From Streptomyces sp. NBC_01304 (lineage in GTDB: Bacteria > Actinomycetota > Actinomycetes > Streptomycetales > Streptomycetaceae): DNA of 64,000 nucleotides. Shown in pieces: positions 50,462 to 59,135 of this stretch. A program made the translations under genes and the position numbers. Below the pieces are notes generated by a model. It did not search any database, was not told the origin of the DNA, and was given only the letters and a program-made list of their open reading frames with translations. Location: contig NZ_CP109055.1 in assembly GCF_035975855.1 (NCBI RefSeq), forward strand, positions 1,054,001 through 1,118,000, given 5' to 3'. Each line of letters begins with the position of its first letter. Position 1 is the stretch's first letter.

Positions 50462-52984
50462 TCAGTTCTCGTACGAGACGGGCTTGGCGAGTTTCCACCT
50501 GCCGTTCTCGACCGTGTACACGCCGAGCCGTTTGCTGGTCGTGTCGCCGAACCTGTCGAAGGCGACCGGGCCCGTCACCCCGTCGAAGGAGACGCGCTGC
50601 AGGGCCGCGACGACCTTGGGGCGAGCGTCCGTCGGCAGCTTGCCGTCGTTGGCGTCCACGGTTGCCTTGATCGCCTGGATGAGGGCCCAGGCCGCGTCGT
50701 AGGCGTAGGCGCCGTAACTGCCGTACTCATCCTGGTAGTCGGCTGCCTTGTACCTCTTCACGAAGTCCTTGCCGGACGGCAGGTTCGCCGCTTCGAGCAC
50801 GGAGGTGACGTAGGCGCCCTGACCGCCCTGCTGGGCGGCTTTGACGAATTCGGTGGCGTAGAGGCCGTCGCCGCCGGCGAACAGGGTGTCGGCCGCGGCG
50901 TCCTTCAGCTGCGCGCAGAGCGGGCCGCCCGCGGGGTACTCGCCGCCGTAGTAGACGACGTCCGCGCCGGAGGAGGCCACCTCGTCGGTCACGGCCGCGA
51001 AGTCCCTTGTCTCGGGGCTGACATGATCGACGCCGACGATCCTGCCACCGAGTCGGGTGAACTCCTCCTTGAAGGCGTCGGCGATGCCGACGCCGTAAAG
51101 GCCGGTGTTGTCGATCACGTAGGCCTTCCTGCGGTCCTTGTCCCGGTAGAGGTACTGCGCCGCGATCGAACCGTGCATCGGGTCCAGGGGCGCGGTACGG
51201 AAGAAGGAGGCGAAGGGGCGCTTCGGCTCGCCGGTCTGCCAGTCGTTGCCCAGCGTCAGCAGCGGGTTGGAGGTCGCCGGGGAGACGAGGGCCAGTTGGG
51301 CCGCGTCGAGCGGTGCCTGCATCGACTGGGCAATGGAGGCGTTGAGCGGGCCGACGACGCCGAGCACGTCCTTGTCGGCGACCAGGCTCGTGGCGTTCTG
51401 CTGGCCGTTGGCGGGTTGGGCCCGGTCGTCGACGGCCTTGACCTGGAAGGTGATGCCGTCGACGAGACGGCTGCTGTTCGCCTTTCGGACGGCGAGGTCC
51501 ACCGAGTTCTTGATGCCGATGCCCAGGGCCGCCAGATCGCCCGTGAGCGGGGCGTCCACCGCGATGGTCACGACCTTGTTCCCGGCCGTGCTGCCACCGG
51601 AGCCCCCGTCGGAGCCGCCGGACCCGGGGTTCTGGCCGCCCGATCCACCGGAGCTCTGCCCGCCCGAACCGCTGGAGCCGTTCTCGCCCAGCCGGGGCAG
51701 GAACACCGCTGCCGCGACGATCACCCCGAGGGTCACCAGTGCGGCCAGGCCCACCGTGAGGGGGCGGCGGAGCGGCCGGGATCCGGTGCGCGCTGGGGGT
51801 GTGGCGAGTTGGTCGGAGGGTGGGAACGCCGGAGGGAATTGGGGCGTCGCCGGTGGCTGGACAGGCCGCTCGGGCGTCGAGGAGGGCGGGGGTGTCGAGG
51901 GGACCTGGGCCGAGGGCCGGGGTGTTGCGGGTGGCTGCGGGGTGGTGGCCGTCGGCTGGGCATGGTCGGGAATGGGCTGCGCGGGGGCGGGCGCGGACTG
52001 CCCAGGAGTGGGCGTGTCCTGCACGGGAGCTGGAGTGTCCCGCGCAGGAGCAGGCGTGTCCTGGACGGGGGCAGACGTGTCCTGGACGGGGGCAGGCGTG
52101 TCCTGCACCGTCGGCTCGACCGGGCCCGCCGCCGGGGCCGACGGCCGTCCGACCGCTATGCCGGTGAGGGCCTGCTCGCACCGCTCGGCCGTCAGCCGCA
52201 GCGCGGGGTCCTTCTCCAGCAAACCCATGATCACCGAGGCGAGCTCCGCACCGGCCCGGTCAAGCGGCTGCGGCGTCTCCAGGAGCGGCGCGACAAAACC
52301 GGCCGGACCCTCGGTGCTGCGGAAGGGGGCTCCGCCCTGCGAGGCGACGTACAGCGTGACTCCGAGGGCGAACAGGTCCGAGGCCGGGGACGGGTCGGCG
52401 CCCCGGATGCGCTCGGGCGCGAGGAAGCCCGGGGTGCCGATCACGCCCTGGGTGAGCCGTGGGGAGTCGGTGTGCAGCGAGATGCCGTAGTCCGTGAGCG
52501 AGACCCGGCCGTACGGTCGCCCCGTCTGGTCCGGCGCCAGCAGGATGTTGGCCGGCTTCACGTCCCGATGGATGATGCCGACCTGATGGCCCGCGGAGAG
52601 CGCGCTGAGCACCGCTGCGCCGATGTGGGCGACCTCGGCGTCGGGCAGCGGTCCGTCACGCTGCACCACGGCGCCCAGGTCGGTCGCCCCGGGCACGTAC
52701 TCCATCACGATCCACGGCAGGCCGTCGTGCTCGAGGATGTCCAACACCCCCGCCACATGCGGATGGTGGCTGAGCCGCGCGGCATGCTCGGCTTCGAGCC
52801 GCGCCCGAGTGATGCGGGCGCCGCGCTCCTCCTCGCTCAGACCGTGCATCGCCCCGATGGCCTTGAGGGCGACCTGGCGGCCCAGCGTCGTGTCGTCGGC
52901 CAGCCAGACGCTGCCCATGCCGCCCGCGCCGAGGCGCCTGGCCAAGCGATAGCGGCCAATACTGGAACCGGCTTGCTCCGCCAT
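50462..52984 (-). CDS. Receptor Ser/Thr kinase fused to an amino-acid-type binding domain
   Basis: The 840-residue protein has a cytoplasmic PknB-like kinase (about 10-275): Gly-rich loop LGAGGMGSV (18-26), Lys41, HRDVKPANIL, DYG in place of DFG, and GTPGFLAPE. A Pro/Gln/Thr-rich linker with 7-residue repeats leads to one membrane helix (about 427-446), then a Gly/Ser linker and an extracellular type I periplasmic-binding fold resembling branched-chain amino-acid-binding proteins (VTIAVDAPLTGDLAALG, VVGPLNASIAQSM, DVVYYGGEYPAGGP). It should sense an external small molecule and signal by phosphorylation. Start ATG 52984. Confidence 0.9.
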   Translation of the reverse strand: MAEQAGSSIGRYRLARRLGAGGMGSVWLADDTTLGRQVALKAIGAMHGLSEEERGARITRARLEAEHAARLSHHPHVAGVLDILEHDGLPWIVMEYVPGATDLGAVVQRDGPLPDAEVAHIGAAVLSALSAGHQVGIIHRDVKPANILLAPDQTGRPYGRVSLTDYGISLHTDSPRLTQGVIGTPGFLAPERIRGADPSPASDLFALGVTLYVASQGGAPFRSTEGPAGFVAPLLETPQPLDRAGAELASVIMGLLEKDPALRLTAERCEQALTGIAVGRPSAPAAGPVEPTVQDTPAPVQDTSAPVQDTPAPARDTPAPVQDTPTPGQSAPAPAQPIPDHAQPTATTPQPPATPRPSAQVPSTPPPSSTPERPVQPPATPQFPPAFPPSDQLATPPARTGSRPLRRPLTVGLAALVTLGVIVAAAVFLPRLGENGSSGSGGQSSGGSGGQNPGSGGSDGGSGGSTAGNKVVTIAVDAPLTGDLAALGIGIKNSVDLAVRKANSSRLVDGITFQVKAVDDRAQPANGQQNATSLVADKDVLGVVGPLNASIAQSMQAPLDAAQLALVSPATSNPLLTLGNDWQTGEPKRPFASFFRTAPLDPMHGSIAAQYLYRDKDRRKAYVIDNTGLYGVGIADAFKEEFTRLGGRIVGVDHVSPETRDFAAVTDEVASSGADVVYYGGEYPAGGPLCAQLKDAAADTLFAGGDGLYATEFVKAAQQGGQGAYVTSVLEAANLPSGKDFVKRYKAADYQDEYGSYGAYAYDAAWALIQAIKATVDANDGKLPTDARPKVVAALQRVSFDGVTGPVAFDRFGDTTSKRLGVYTVENGRWKLAKPVSYEN
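52014..52118 (-). repeat. Five 21-bp repeats in the kinase linker
   Basis: Five 21-mers of the form GTGTCCTGGACGGGGGCAGG plus one base encode the heptapeptide Gln-Asp-Thr-Pro-Ala-Pro-Val in the juxtamembrane linker. Units 3 and 4 are nearly identical. Confidence 0.9.
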
Positions 52985-53112
52985 GGCGCCCCCCTGCCCC
53001 CGCAACTCCGTTGCCTGCCTCACGATTTCACGACCACGGACGGGCAACAAGCGGAGTCTGTCCGGCCGTTACGGAAACGGCCGGGCAACGGCCTCAGCGC
53101 TGCGGATCTCGG

Positions 53113-54231
53113 TCAACTCGGCTTCGCCGCACGCCTTTCCAGGACCTCGGTGATACTCAGCGTCGCAGGTACGTGCTTGAGGTTGAGCTTGAGCGGGTCT
53201 CCGAAGAGGGCTTCCTCGTCACCGATGATCTCGCCGCTGTCCGGGCTGATCAGCAGCGTCTGGCGTGAATAGTGCTTCGGGTATTCGGGGTCGTGGCCCG
53301 GCTGCTGCTGCGAGGAGACCGCGAGCGCCCGCCGCCCCTGCCATGTGGTGGTGGTGTAGGTCTGCAGCGGCCCGTAGTCGCTGGTGCCGAAGTCGAAGTA
53401 GTAGTCGGCCTCGGCCAGCAGACGCAGGACGGCGGCGCGCTGCTTCGCGGTGGGTTGCTCCGAGGTGCCGATCCCGCCCAGCGCGCCCGAACGTTCTCCC
53501 ACTTCGGTGAGCAGCTGGGCTCGGCCGTTCTCCTCGATCTGCTCCACCCTGCGCAAGCGGGTGGCCAGCTTCGTGACTTCGTCCGGCAGCCGGAAGGGTC
53601 TGCGGTGGCCGGCCGGGCCGAACTCGTCCTCCTCGACTCCGGTGCCGTCCACCAACTTGCCCTCGCGTGCGGCCTGTTCGCTGTCGGGATTGGGGAAGAT
53701 CGGCTCGGCGAACTCCGAACGCTCATGCCCCGATCCGTCGGTCCTGACCCAGGTTTCAATGGTGCGTGGGGTCGCGGCGGTCGCCGCACCGAGGGGGGCG
53801 TCGCCCCACGTGTTGAGGTACCAGGCCCACTTCTTGGTGTACACCCACTCCGAGGCGGGCGGATCCGACAGCTTCTCGACCCTGTCGGCCAGCGCGAGGA
53901 GCGTCTGCTTGGCCGGTTCTTCGGTGGGCTTCAGCTGGAGGACGGGTGGGGTCACGGAGGCGACGTGTACGTATCCGTCCTCATCCTCAGGGAGCAGCCC
54001 GGGGCGTGTCTCGAAGACGATCGCTGCCGTGGCAGCCGCGGCGGTGGTCCCGGCCAGGGCGAGGACGACGCGGCGCCTCGGCCGATGCCCGCCGCGTGCG
54101 GCGCGGTCCTGGGCGTCCGCATCGAGAGCGTCGGCGTCGAGCGCTTCGATGCGGGCGCGGACGCGGGTCGCGACGCGCTCGCCCACGGCGGTGGTGTCGA
54201 GGTGTTCGGCGGGGTCCGGAGGGATGTTCAT
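53113..54231 (-). CDS. CU044_5270-family membrane protein, putative sigma-factor partner
   Basis: The 372-residue protein has a cytoplasmic N-terminus, one membrane helix at about 54-72 (RRVVLALAGTTAAAATAAIV) and an extracellular domain with DPPASEWVYTKKWAWYL and YSRQTLLISPDSGEIIGDEE, matching the CU044_5270 family that usually follows ECF sigma genes. It is translationally coupled to the sigma factor gene (4-nt overlap), so an anti-sigma or accessory sensor role is likely; the ZAS motif of classical anti-sigmas is absent. Confidence 0.85.
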   Translation of the reverse strand: MNIPPDPAEHLDTTAVGERVATRVRARIEALDADALDADAQDRAARGGHRPRRRVVLALAGTTAAAATAAIVFETRPGLLPEDEDGYVHVASVTPPVLQLKPTEEPAKQTLLALADRVEKLSDPPASEWVYTKKWAWYLNTWGDAPLGAATAATPRTIETWVRTDGSGHERSEFAEPIFPNPDSEQAAREGKLVDGTGVEEDEFGPAGHRRPFRLPDEVTKLATRLRRVEQIEENGRAQLLTEVGERSGALGGIGTSEQPTAKQRAAVLRLLAEADYYFDFGTSDYGPLQTYTTTTWQGRRALAVSSQQQPGHDPEYPKHYSRQTLLISPDSGEIIGDEEALFGDPLKLNLKHVPATLSITEVLERRAAKPS

Positions 54232-54758
54232 GGCGTGGGTGTCCTTTCCGGCCGCGTCGGATGGGTGTCGAGCAGGGTGATGTGCCTGGCCAGGCGTCTT
54301 CGGGCACGGTGCAGCCGCACGGTGAAGGCGGCCTTCGAGCAGCCGGCCACCCGCGCGGCTTCCGTCGGTGCGAGGCCGTCCCAGGTGGTCAGCAGCAGCG
54401 CCTCGCGGTCGTTGGGCGGCAGATCGGCCAGCGCGCGGTAGGCGTGTACGCGGTCGAGGGCGCCTTGCTCCGCGGACTCCTCCATCGCCTCACGCCAGGC
54501 CGCGGCAAGCAGCTCCTGCGCCTGCCCGGCACGCTCGACGTCCTTGATGTGATCGGCCAGTTGGTGCCGGGCGATGGTGTACAGCCAGGGCAGGGGCTCG
54601 TCCCGGGCACGCAGTTGGTGCAGCGAACGCCAGGCCTTGACGAAGACGTCCGCGCACACGTCCTCGATCTGCTCCGCCGGGAGCCTGCGGCGGAGGTAGC
54701 GCAGGATCTGCGGGTGGAATGCCCGGTACAACTCCGCGAACCTCTGCTGCTCGTCCAT
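54228..54758 (-). CDS. ECF sigma factor (SigE-like)
   Basis: A 176-residue ECF sigma factor. Region 2 has FAELYRAFHPQILRYLRRRL and EDVCADVFVKAWRSLHQL; region 4 has LPPNDREALLLTTWDGLAPT and the recognition helix AARVAGCSKAAFTVRLHRAR. ATG 54758 gives the usual length. It is coupled to the downstream CU044_5270 gene, the normal arrangement for this sub-group. Confidence 0.9.
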   Translation of the reverse strand: MDEQQRFAELYRAFHPQILRYLRRRLPAEQIEDVCADVFVKAWRSLHQLRARDEPLPWLYTIARHQLADHIKDVERAGQAQELLAAAWREAMEESAEQGALDRVHAYRALADLPPNDREALLLTTWDGLAPTEAARVAGCSKAAFTVRLHRARRRLARHITLLDTHPTRPERTPTP

Positions 54759-54865
54759 GCGTTGCCCTTCAAGGTGCGGCGCCGTCTCACCCCGTATGAC
54801 ATGCGACGGCGCCATGGATTACACCCGAGGGTGCGAACTCTTGACGCACGCCAGCCCGGCACTGC

Positions 54866-56485
54866 TCAAGACACGAGGTCCTGCTCCTCCAGTTCGGTCA
54901 GCTGCACCGTGCACAGGCCGCCGCGCTCGGTCTTCACGTTCGTCACCTCCAGCTGCGTACCGGGGAGGAGGATGAACTCTTCCTCGCCGGTGAACGCGGA
55001 GAAGTCGCGGATGCCCACGGCCCGGACGGGGCGCACTTCGAAGAGCGTCCGCTTGCCACGGCCGCCGAGGAACCCCTTGGCCACGCCGAGCTCGGACGTG
55101 CACGAGGACACGCCCCACCACGCCACGGTCCGACCGACGGGGTACTGGGCCCGCAGGTCCAGCGACACTCCGCGCCACAGCGGCTCCGTACGCGCGGGCA
55201 GCCGTGACACCGCCGAGAACAGCAGGCGCAGATACGGGAGGTACGGCACGAGCTTGCTCCGGTCCGGGGTGCGCAGGACGGCGTTGATCTCCCGGTAGAA
55301 GGCCGACTCACAGGTGTAGAGGTAGAGGGCGGCGATCGCGTCCGCGGACAGTGCGCCGACCGTTTCGTCCGCCCGCCGCTTGCCGAAGTCGTGCGACAGC
55401 TTGACGTGTCCGTCGAGACCGGAGAGCAGCCGGGCGACCGGGGTGACGGCGTCGCGGAAGTCCATGAGCGGGGTGTCGAACACACCGGTGATCGCGGGGA
55501 GGACGAGGCCCTCGTCCTTCACACTGGCGAGGCGTTCGAGGTAGAGCTGGTGCAGCTCCATGGTGGACGCGATGAACGCGCCCATGCGTTCCGCCGTGCC
55601 TCCGCCGGCCCCGCCGGACTCCCCCGCGAGCGTGTCCCAGCCCTTGCTCGGCAGCCAGTCGATCTGCTCGGCGCCGAGCGACGCGAGCGCGTCGTTCACC
55701 CCCGCGAAATGGTCGCCGTCGCAGAAGATGTCGCCCTGGGCCGCGGGGTTGGGGTGATCGATGTGGCGGACCTCGACGCCGGGGTACTTCTTCTGGAGCC
55801 GCAGGACGATCTGCTTCAGATTGCGCGCGTGCGCGCCCCACCAGGCGAAGACGACGCCGCGGTCCTCCTCGTCCTCGGCGTTCTGCTTGGCCTTGAGGAT
55901 TTCCTCGATGATCCGCTCGGCGACCGGACGCCAGAACGCGCCGTGCCGGTCGGACCCGCGCGCCTCGTCGGTGCCGGCGGTGAGCGCCGCGTTCAACAGC
56001 AGTACGCCCTGGGTGAGCATCGCCTGGAACCATTCCGGCGGCTGGACGGTGTCCTGCTTCTTCAGGAGCGCGCGTATGTCGGCGATCGGGGTCTTCTTGG
56101 GTATCCCGTACTTCCACATGGCCGCCGCCTTGATGATGCAGCGGATGCTGACGACCCTGCCGAACTGGCTGTCCTTCCAGTCGTGGAAGGTGTTGTCGAA
56201 CATGGCTATGCCGGTGGCGCTCTCCGGCCGTGGGTAGGGGTTCTGGCCGAAGACGACGACCTTCCACTTGTGCGGCGGGTGGGGCTTGAGCGCCTGGAAG
56301 GTCAGTTCGCGGACGGGAACGACCTGCGGGCCGCGCCCCGGGCCGATGAACGCGGCCGCGTCCGGCTGGGCCTCGATGACGGGCTTCAGCAGCGGAAGCC
56401 ACGGTTCACCGCCGCCGCTGAACAGTTCGGCAAGGGCCAGCGGGTCGTTCGGGTCGGGCTGGGCGGGGGTGTCGGCATGGGTCAT
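54866..56485 (-). CDS. Fusion of UDG-like domain with R-S-E ADP-ribosyltransferase
   Basis: Residues 1-285 resemble family 1 uracil-DNA glycosylase: FGQNPYPRPESATGIAMF (GQDPYH-like, with Asn82 where UNG has its water-activating Asp), GVLLLNAALTAG, VVFAWWGAHARNLK and the DNA-intercalation loop HPNPAAQGD with His244. A Gly-rich linker (290-297) leads to an ADP-ribosyltransferase domain (about 310-539) with Arg438 in LWRGVSL, the Ser motif GVSSCTS (460-464) and the catalytic ExE as GEEEFILLPG (Glu501/Glu503). The protein could find DNA or damaged bases and transfer ADP-ribose from NAD to nucleic acid or protein. It is divergent from a macrodomain gene. I know no described protein of this architecture. 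Confidence 0.82.
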   Translation of the reverse strand: MTHADTPAQPDPNDPLALAELFSGGGEPWLPLLKPVIEAQPDAAAFIGPGRGPQVVPVRELTFQALKPHPPHKWKVVVFGQNPYPRPESATGIAMFDNTFHDWKDSQFGRVVSIRCIIKAAAMWKYGIPKKTPIADIRALLKKQDTVQPPEWFQAMLTQGVLLLNAALTAGTDEARGSDRHGAFWRPVAERIIEEILKAKQNAEDEEDRGVVFAWWGAHARNLKQIVLRLQKKYPGVEVRHIDHPNPAAQGDIFCDGDHFAGVNDALASLGAEQIDWLPSKGWDTLAGESGGAGGGTAERMGAFIASTMELHQLYLERLASVKDEGLVLPAITGVFDTPLMDFRDAVTPVARLLSGLDGHVKLSHDFGKRRADETVGALSADAIAALYLYTCESAFYREINAVLRTPDRSKLVPYLPYLRLLFSAVSRLPARTEPLWRGVSLDLRAQYPVGRTVAWWGVSSCTSELGVAKGFLGGRGKRTLFEVRPVRAVGIRDFSAFTGEEEFILLPGTQLEVTNVKTERGGLCTVQLTELEEQDLVS

Positions 56486-56716
56486 CTGCGCGGGACTCCA
56501 AAGGATCGGTCCATGGTCGCGGGGCAGGGCAGGGCCGGCCGGGCAGTCGGTCGCCTGCGAGGCCCGACCCGCGGAATGTGACGGCACGCTAACACCGGCC
56601 TCTGACAGTCCCCCGCCATGACGATCCGTCACGGATCTTGGCCCGCAACTGCGTTGTCAGTGGGGCACGGTAGCGTCGTGAGCGGTGGAAATACCGAGTC
56701 TCGATCGGAGTTGCTC

Positions 56717-57394
56717 ATGGCAGTGGATCGCGTGAAGTCGTCGCTCAGGGTAGTGCTGGCGGATGTCAACGCAGGCGTGGTGGAGTCATGGCGGGCCGCG
56801 TTCGCCGACACCCCCGAGATCGAGATCCGCGAGGGCTCGATCCTGGACGAGAAGGTCGATGCCTGGGTCAGCCCCACCAACTCCCGGGGCCGGATGGACG
56901 GCGGGGTGGACGGGGTCATCAAGCGCCACCTCGGGGCGGGCATCCAACTGCGCGTCCAGCGGGCGATACGCGACGGGTTCGAGGGGCGGCTCCCGGTGGG
57001 CAGCGCGGTGTGCGTGCCGTCCGGCGCGGTCAACCCGAAGTTCCTGATCTCGACGCCGACGATGGAGACGTCTTCGCAGAACGTGAGCGAGACGTTGAAC
57101 GTAGCCCTGGCCTGCGCCGCCGCCTTCCAAGCCGTCCACCGTCAGAACAATCAGACGCCGGACAGCATCACCTCGGTGGCCCTGGTCGGCATGGGCGCCC
57201 AGACCGGCCAGGTGCCGGCGCGGGTGTGCGCCAACCTGATGTGGACGGGCTACACGCTGTTCCAGGACTACCACTTCGAGGACTACGACGACCTGCGCAG
57301 CACGATCGTCGCCCAACTCGACGACATAGAAAGCGCACCCGCCGACAAGCGGGTGCGCATCCAGACTCCCCGGCGTTCCGCCGCCCGCCGCTGA
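56717..57394 (+). CDS. Macrodomain protein, putative ADP-ribose binder or hydrolase
   Basis: The 225-residue protein has a macrodomain pattern: strand EIREGSILDEKVDAWVSPTN, the ribose/diphosphate loop RMDGGVDGVIKRHLG (Gly62-Gly63), and the second glycine loop VGMGAQTGQVP (157-167). Macrodomains bind or remove ADP-ribose. It is transcribed away from the ADP-ribosyltransferase fusion with a 231-nt gap, so it may reverse or read its modification, as DarG does for DarT. GGAG precedes ATG 56717 by 7 nt; upstream in-frame codons lack a site. Confidence 0.83.
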   Translation: MAVDRVKSSLRVVLADVNAGVVESWRAAFADTPEIEIREGSILDEKVDAWVSPTNSRGRMDGGVDGVIKRHLGAGIQLRVQRAIRDGFEGRLPVGSAVCVPSGAVNPKFLISTPTMETSSQNVSETLNVALACAAAFQAVHRQNNQTPDSITSVALVGMGAQTGQVPARVCANLMWTGYTLFQDYHFEDYDDLRSTIVAQLDDIESAPADKRVRIQTPRRSAARR

Positions 57395-57469
57395 CTCACC
57401 GGCGGCCGCTCGCCGGCGGCCACGCGCAGACGGCGGCCACTCGCTTGCGGCGGGTGGGCGGGAGCGGGC

Positions 57470-58105
57470 TCAGTACCCGACGGTCAAGTGACGTTGTCCC
57501 GAAGGGGTTTCGAGTTCGTCGAGCACTGCCAGGGCGAGGTCCTCGGCGCTGATGTGGGAGCGGCCGTCCGAAGCGACCAGGAGGGTGTCGGCGCCGCGCC
57601 GGTAAGTGCCGGTGCGTTCGCCCGGTGCGAGCAGTGCCGGTGGGCTGAGGTAGGTCCACTCGGCGCCGGGGTGCCGTCGGCACGCCTCCAGCTGGTCGGT
57701 GCTGGCGACCGCGATGGCGCGCCATACGGCGGGTACGTACTCGGGGTTGTCTGCGATGAGCAGGTCGGGCCGGTCCGGGCTGCGCAGCGGGCCGGCGCCT
57801 CCCACGACGAGCAGCGGCGTCGCGGTGGTGGCCGCGGCGTCCAGCACCCTGGTGGTCGTCGGGGCCAGCGCGTGCTCGGAGCCGGGAGCGAGCCGAACGG
57901 CCAGGACGGCCACGTCGGCTGCGGAGAGGAGTGGCTTCAGGGCGTCGGGGTCGCCGGCGTCCGCCGCGACCCACTCGACGCCTGCCGCGTCGGCGTGGGG
58001 AGTGAGGCTCCGGGAGACGGCGGTGACGGCGTGCCCGCGGCGTGCGGCCTCGTCGATGACGCGGCTGCCGACCATTCCGGTGGCTCCGATGACGAGGATC
58101 TTCAT
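57470..58105 (-). CDS. NmrA/atypical SDR NAD(P)-binding protein
   Basis: The 211-residue protein has an N-terminal Rossmann motif GATGMVGSRVIDEAARRGHA and the sequence ADVAVLAVRLAPG typical of the YwnB/NmrA-like group, with a short C-terminal part and no Tyr-x-x-x-Lys active site. These act as redox sensors or flavin/quinone-type reductases. It is coupled (ATGA) to the EamA transporter gene. Confidence 0.85.
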   Translation of the reverse strand: MKILVIGATGMVGSRVIDEAARRGHAVTAVSRSLTPHADAAGVEWVAADAGDPDALKPLLSAADVAVLAVRLAPGSEHALAPTTTRVLDAAATTATPLLVVGGAGPLRSPDRPDLLIADNPEYVPAVWRAIAVASTDQLEACRRHPGAEWTYLSPPALLAPGERTGTYRRGADTLLVASDGRSHISAEDLALAVLDELETPSGQRHLTVGY

Positions 58106-59055
58106 GCGAGGTTTCCTTCCTTGCGGAATCGGGCGAGCTGGTCGGGGTTGAGCTGCCCGGCGACCAGCGCCGCCAGGGCGAGACCGAATCCGGCGAACTG
58201 GCTGAGCGTGAACGCCTCGCCGAGGACGAGCGCGCCAATGAGTGCGGCGACGAGAGGGGACAGCAGGACGAGCATGGCCGTCGCGGTGACCGGGAGACGT
58301 CCGATGCCGCGGAACCACAGGGCGTGGGCGATGAAGCCGCCAACGGTGCCGAGCCACAGGTAGCCGGTCACCGCCGACCCGTCGATGTGCGGCGGCGCCC
58401 CTTCGACCAGCAGGGTCAGCGGGAGCAGCAGAACTCCGCCGGCGGTCAACTGCCAGCCTGCGAGGGTCACCGGGCCGACCCCGGCGGGAAAGCCCCAGTG
58501 CTTGGTGAGGACCACTCCCAGGGCCATCGAGCCGGCCCCAGCGAGGCCGGCGAGGATGCCGACCCCGTCGAGTCGCGCGGTCGGCCCGAGGACGACCAGG
58601 CCGATCCCGACGACTCCGGCCACCCCCCAGCCGATCCGCCACGCCGAGGGGCGTTCGCGCAGTACGGCGACCGCGAGGCCCGCGACGATCAGCGGCTGTA
58701 CGGCGCCGAGGGTGCCCGCGACACCGCCGGGCAGCAGCTCGGCGGCCACGAAGAGGAGGGGGTAGAGCGCGCCGATGTTCAGGGCACCGAGCACGAGGGC
58801 CTTCCACCACCAGTCACCGCGCGGCAGCGTGCGCGTGACCAGCAGGAGGAGAAGCCCACCGGGCAGGGCCCGCAACAGGGCGCCGAACAGCGGGTGGTCG
58901 GGCGGCAGCAGCTCGGTGGTCACCGCATAGGTGGTCCCCCACGCGGCCGGTGCGAGGGCCGTGGCGGCGATCAGCGCGACGGCTCCACTCGCCCCGCGTA
59001 CAACTGTGCTGCGTGCGGTCGGTGTTGCCCGTTGCCGGGGCGGCGAAGTGGTCAT
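58102..59055 (-). CDS. EamA/DMT-family transporter
   Basis: The 317-residue protein has ten hydrophobic helices in two EamA repeats (LAPAAWGTTYAVTTELLPPD at the start, GTVGGFIAHALWFRGIGRLP in the second half). Family members export metabolites such as amino acids. It is first in a two-gene operon and divergent from a LysR gene, its probable regulator. Confidence 0.88.
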   Translation of the reverse strand: MTTSPPRQRATPTARSTVVRGASGAVALIAATALAPAAWGTTYAVTTELLPPDHPLFGALLRALPGGLLLLLVTRTLPRGDWWWKALVLGALNIGALYPLLFVAAELLPGGVAGTLGAVQPLIVAGLAVAVLRERPSAWRIGWGVAGVVGIGLVVLGPTARLDGVGILAGLAGAGSMALGVVLTKHWGFPAGVGPVTLAGWQLTAGGVLLLPLTLLVEGAPPHIDGSAVTGYLWLGTVGGFIAHALWFRGIGRLPVTATAMLVLLSPLVAALIGALVLGEAFTLSQFAGFGLALAALVAGQLNPDQLARFRKEGNLA

Positions 59056-59088
59056 GCGGAAAGTCTCAGTCGACCACCATCCATGCGT

Positions 59089-59103
59089 CCAACATATTGT
59101 TGG
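59089..59103. promoter_or_regulatory. Palindrome between EamA and LysR genes
   Basis: CCAACA-TAT-TGTTGG is a perfect 15-nt dyad with T-N11-A-like character, centred in the 80-nt divergent gap. It is the likely binding site of the LysR protein. Confidence 0.6.
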
Positions 59104-59135
59104 CATGGGATCGATCGTGCTGAGAGATGGATGAC

